A stretch of DNA of 7,600 nt, from contig CAZNFR010000129.1 of the NCBI GenBank assembly GCA_964572225.1, positions 1 through 7,600 on the forward strand. Direction: 5' to 3'. Below, piece by piece: positions 6,976-7,600 of the stretch. The first letter of the stretch is position 1. The number at the start of each line of letters is the position of its first letter. The notes under the pieces are model-generated. The model searched no databases. It was not told where the DNA came from and was given only the letters and a program-made list of their open reading frames with translations. Source of the stretch: CAZNFR01 sp964572225. Its GTDB lineage: Bacteria; Bacteroidota; Bacteroidia; Bacteroidales; GCA-2748055. Made by a program: the position numbers and the translations under genes.

Positions 6976-7008
6976 TTTGGGTTTTAAAAAATAAAGTATT
7001 TATCTTTG
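6976..7008 (+). promoter_or_regulatory. rRNA promoter P3
   Basis: TTTG at 6976-6979, a 21-bp spacer, then TATCTTTG at 7001-7008. The flanks are very A/T-rich. P3 lies 101 bp after P2, with which it shares 18 of 20 bases over the -7 box and start region. Confidence 0.85.
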
Positions 7009-7025
7009 CATCCGCTTTTCAAAAA

Positions 7026-7037
7026 TGTTCTTTTGAA
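7026..7037 (+). promoter_or_regulatory. boxA-like element after P3
   Basis: TGTTCTTTTGAA, a variant of the box seen after P2 and P4, lies 18 bases after the P3 -7 box. It is probably the same antitermination-type signal, with one extra T. Confidence 0.45.
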
Positions 7038-7047
7038 TTAGTGAAAG

Positions 7048-7079
7048 ATTGCAAAGGGGTTTTAAAAGGCTTAACTTTG
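7048..7079 (+). promoter_or_regulatory. rRNA promoter P4, proximal to 16S
   Basis: ATTG at 7048-7051 (three of four -33 bases), a 20-bp spacer, then TAACTTTG at 7072-7079. It is 71 bp after P3 and about 120 bp before the mature 16S end, the usual place for the last rRNA promoter. The start region differs from P2/P3 (CATGACATAAT instead of CAyCCGCTTTTC). Confidence 0.8.
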
Positions 7080-7200
7080 CATGACATAATATGCTAAAAA
7101 GTTCTTTGAATTTATTGAGAAGAAAAAAGGCCAAAAGAGGGCACTATCAATTTTTTTGGAAGTGATTAATGGATCTTGAGCAAAATTGAACTTAATAATT
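7080..7200 (+). other. 16S rRNA leader
   Basis: Transcribed spacer between P4 and mature 16S, A/T-rich, holding the proximal boxA-like element and no reading frame. It presumably pairs with sequence beyond the 16S 3' end to form the processing stem, but that partner is outside the window. Confidence 0.6.
7100..7110 (+). promoter_or_regulatory. boxA-like element in the 16S leader
   Basis: AGTTCTTTGAA lies 20 bases after the P4 -7 box and about 90 bases before mature 16S. Transcripts from all four promoters contain it, so it is the best candidate for the functional antitermination box of this operon. Confidence 0.55.

Positions 7201-7600
<400 letters not shown>

Larger units (their letters stand above)
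6900..7020 (+). repeat. Imperfect direct repeat of the P2 and P3 core
   Basis: The 20 bases at 6900-6919 (TATATTTGCACCCGCTTTTC) and 7001-7020 (TATCTTTGCATCCGCTTTTC) are identical at 18 positions and 101 bp apart. Both are followed by a GTTCTTT box, which suggests that the leader grew by duplication of a promoter-plus-box unit of about 100 bp. Confidence 0.75.
6728..7081. repeat. Four inverted TGCAAA copies paired with P1-P4
   Basis: Each promoter is preceded by a perfect inverted copy of its own -7/start bases. CTGCAAAT 6728-6735 pairs with ATTTGCAG 6804-6811 (P1). GGTGCAAA 6853-6860 pairs with TTTGCACC 6904-6911 (P2). GGATGCAAA 6941-6949 pairs with TTTGCATCC 7005-7013 (P3). TGCAAAG 7050-7056 pairs with CTTTGCA 7075-7081 (P4). 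I find TGCAAA nowhere else between 6543 and 7200. The bases beyond the common core change together in both arms. Confidence 0.7.

Noticed and set aside
6853..7057. TGCAAA copies as divergent minus-strand promoters
   Set aside because: None is followed by the TA needed to form CAAAnnTA, the inverse of a -7 box.

Overview
The window looks like a chromosomal piece of a member of the Bacteroidota, most likely within or near Bacteroidales/Marinilabiliales. The evidence is a 16S rRNA 5' end of Bacteroidota type, repeated promoters of the Bacteroidota primary-sigma form (TTTG, 20-21 bp, TAnnTTTG), and protein genes that start without a visible Shine-Dalgarno sequence. The placement below phylum rests on reading 400 nt of 16S by eye and is tentative.

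Layout. Positions 1-483 (+) hold the 3' end of a hybrid histidine kinase: the last strand of the ATPase domain followed by a complete receiver domain. Convergent to it, nine bases away, is a class I fructose-1,6-bisphosphatase (fbp, 493-1512, -). Divergent from fbp is a monofunctional aspartokinase of LysC type (1591-2871, +). Eight bases beyond its stop ends a second aspartokinase of a different class, the ectoine-cluster-type Ask_Ect (2880-4262, -). Upstream of that gene on the same strand lie a class I-type dihydroorotase (pyrC-like, 4320-5660, -) and a GT2 polyprenol-phosphate-mannose-synthase-like glycosyltransferase (5767-6510, -). A 660-bp non-coding stretch (about 6543-7200) then leads into a 16S rRNA gene (from about 7201, +) that runs off the window.

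How the genes fit together. The two aspartokinases catalyse the same first step of the aspartate family (lysine/diaminopimelate, threonine, methionine). They are tail to tail and probably under separate control, which suggests two isoenzymes with different regulation. Dihydroorotase uses carbamoyl-aspartate, so it also drains aspartate, but a functional link with the kinases is only an inference from proximity. FBPase belongs to gluconeogenesis and the glycosyltransferase to lipid-linked sugar supply.

The most unusual part is the rRNA leader. It carries four tandem promoters (P1-P4) about 100, 100 and 70 bp apart. Each is followed by a GTTCTTT-type box resembling the boxA antitermination element. 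Each is also preceded by a short inverted copy of its own -7/start region (TGCAAA core), and the flanking variable bases of that copy match the promoter it precedes. I see no mobile element, CRISPR array or tRNA in the window.
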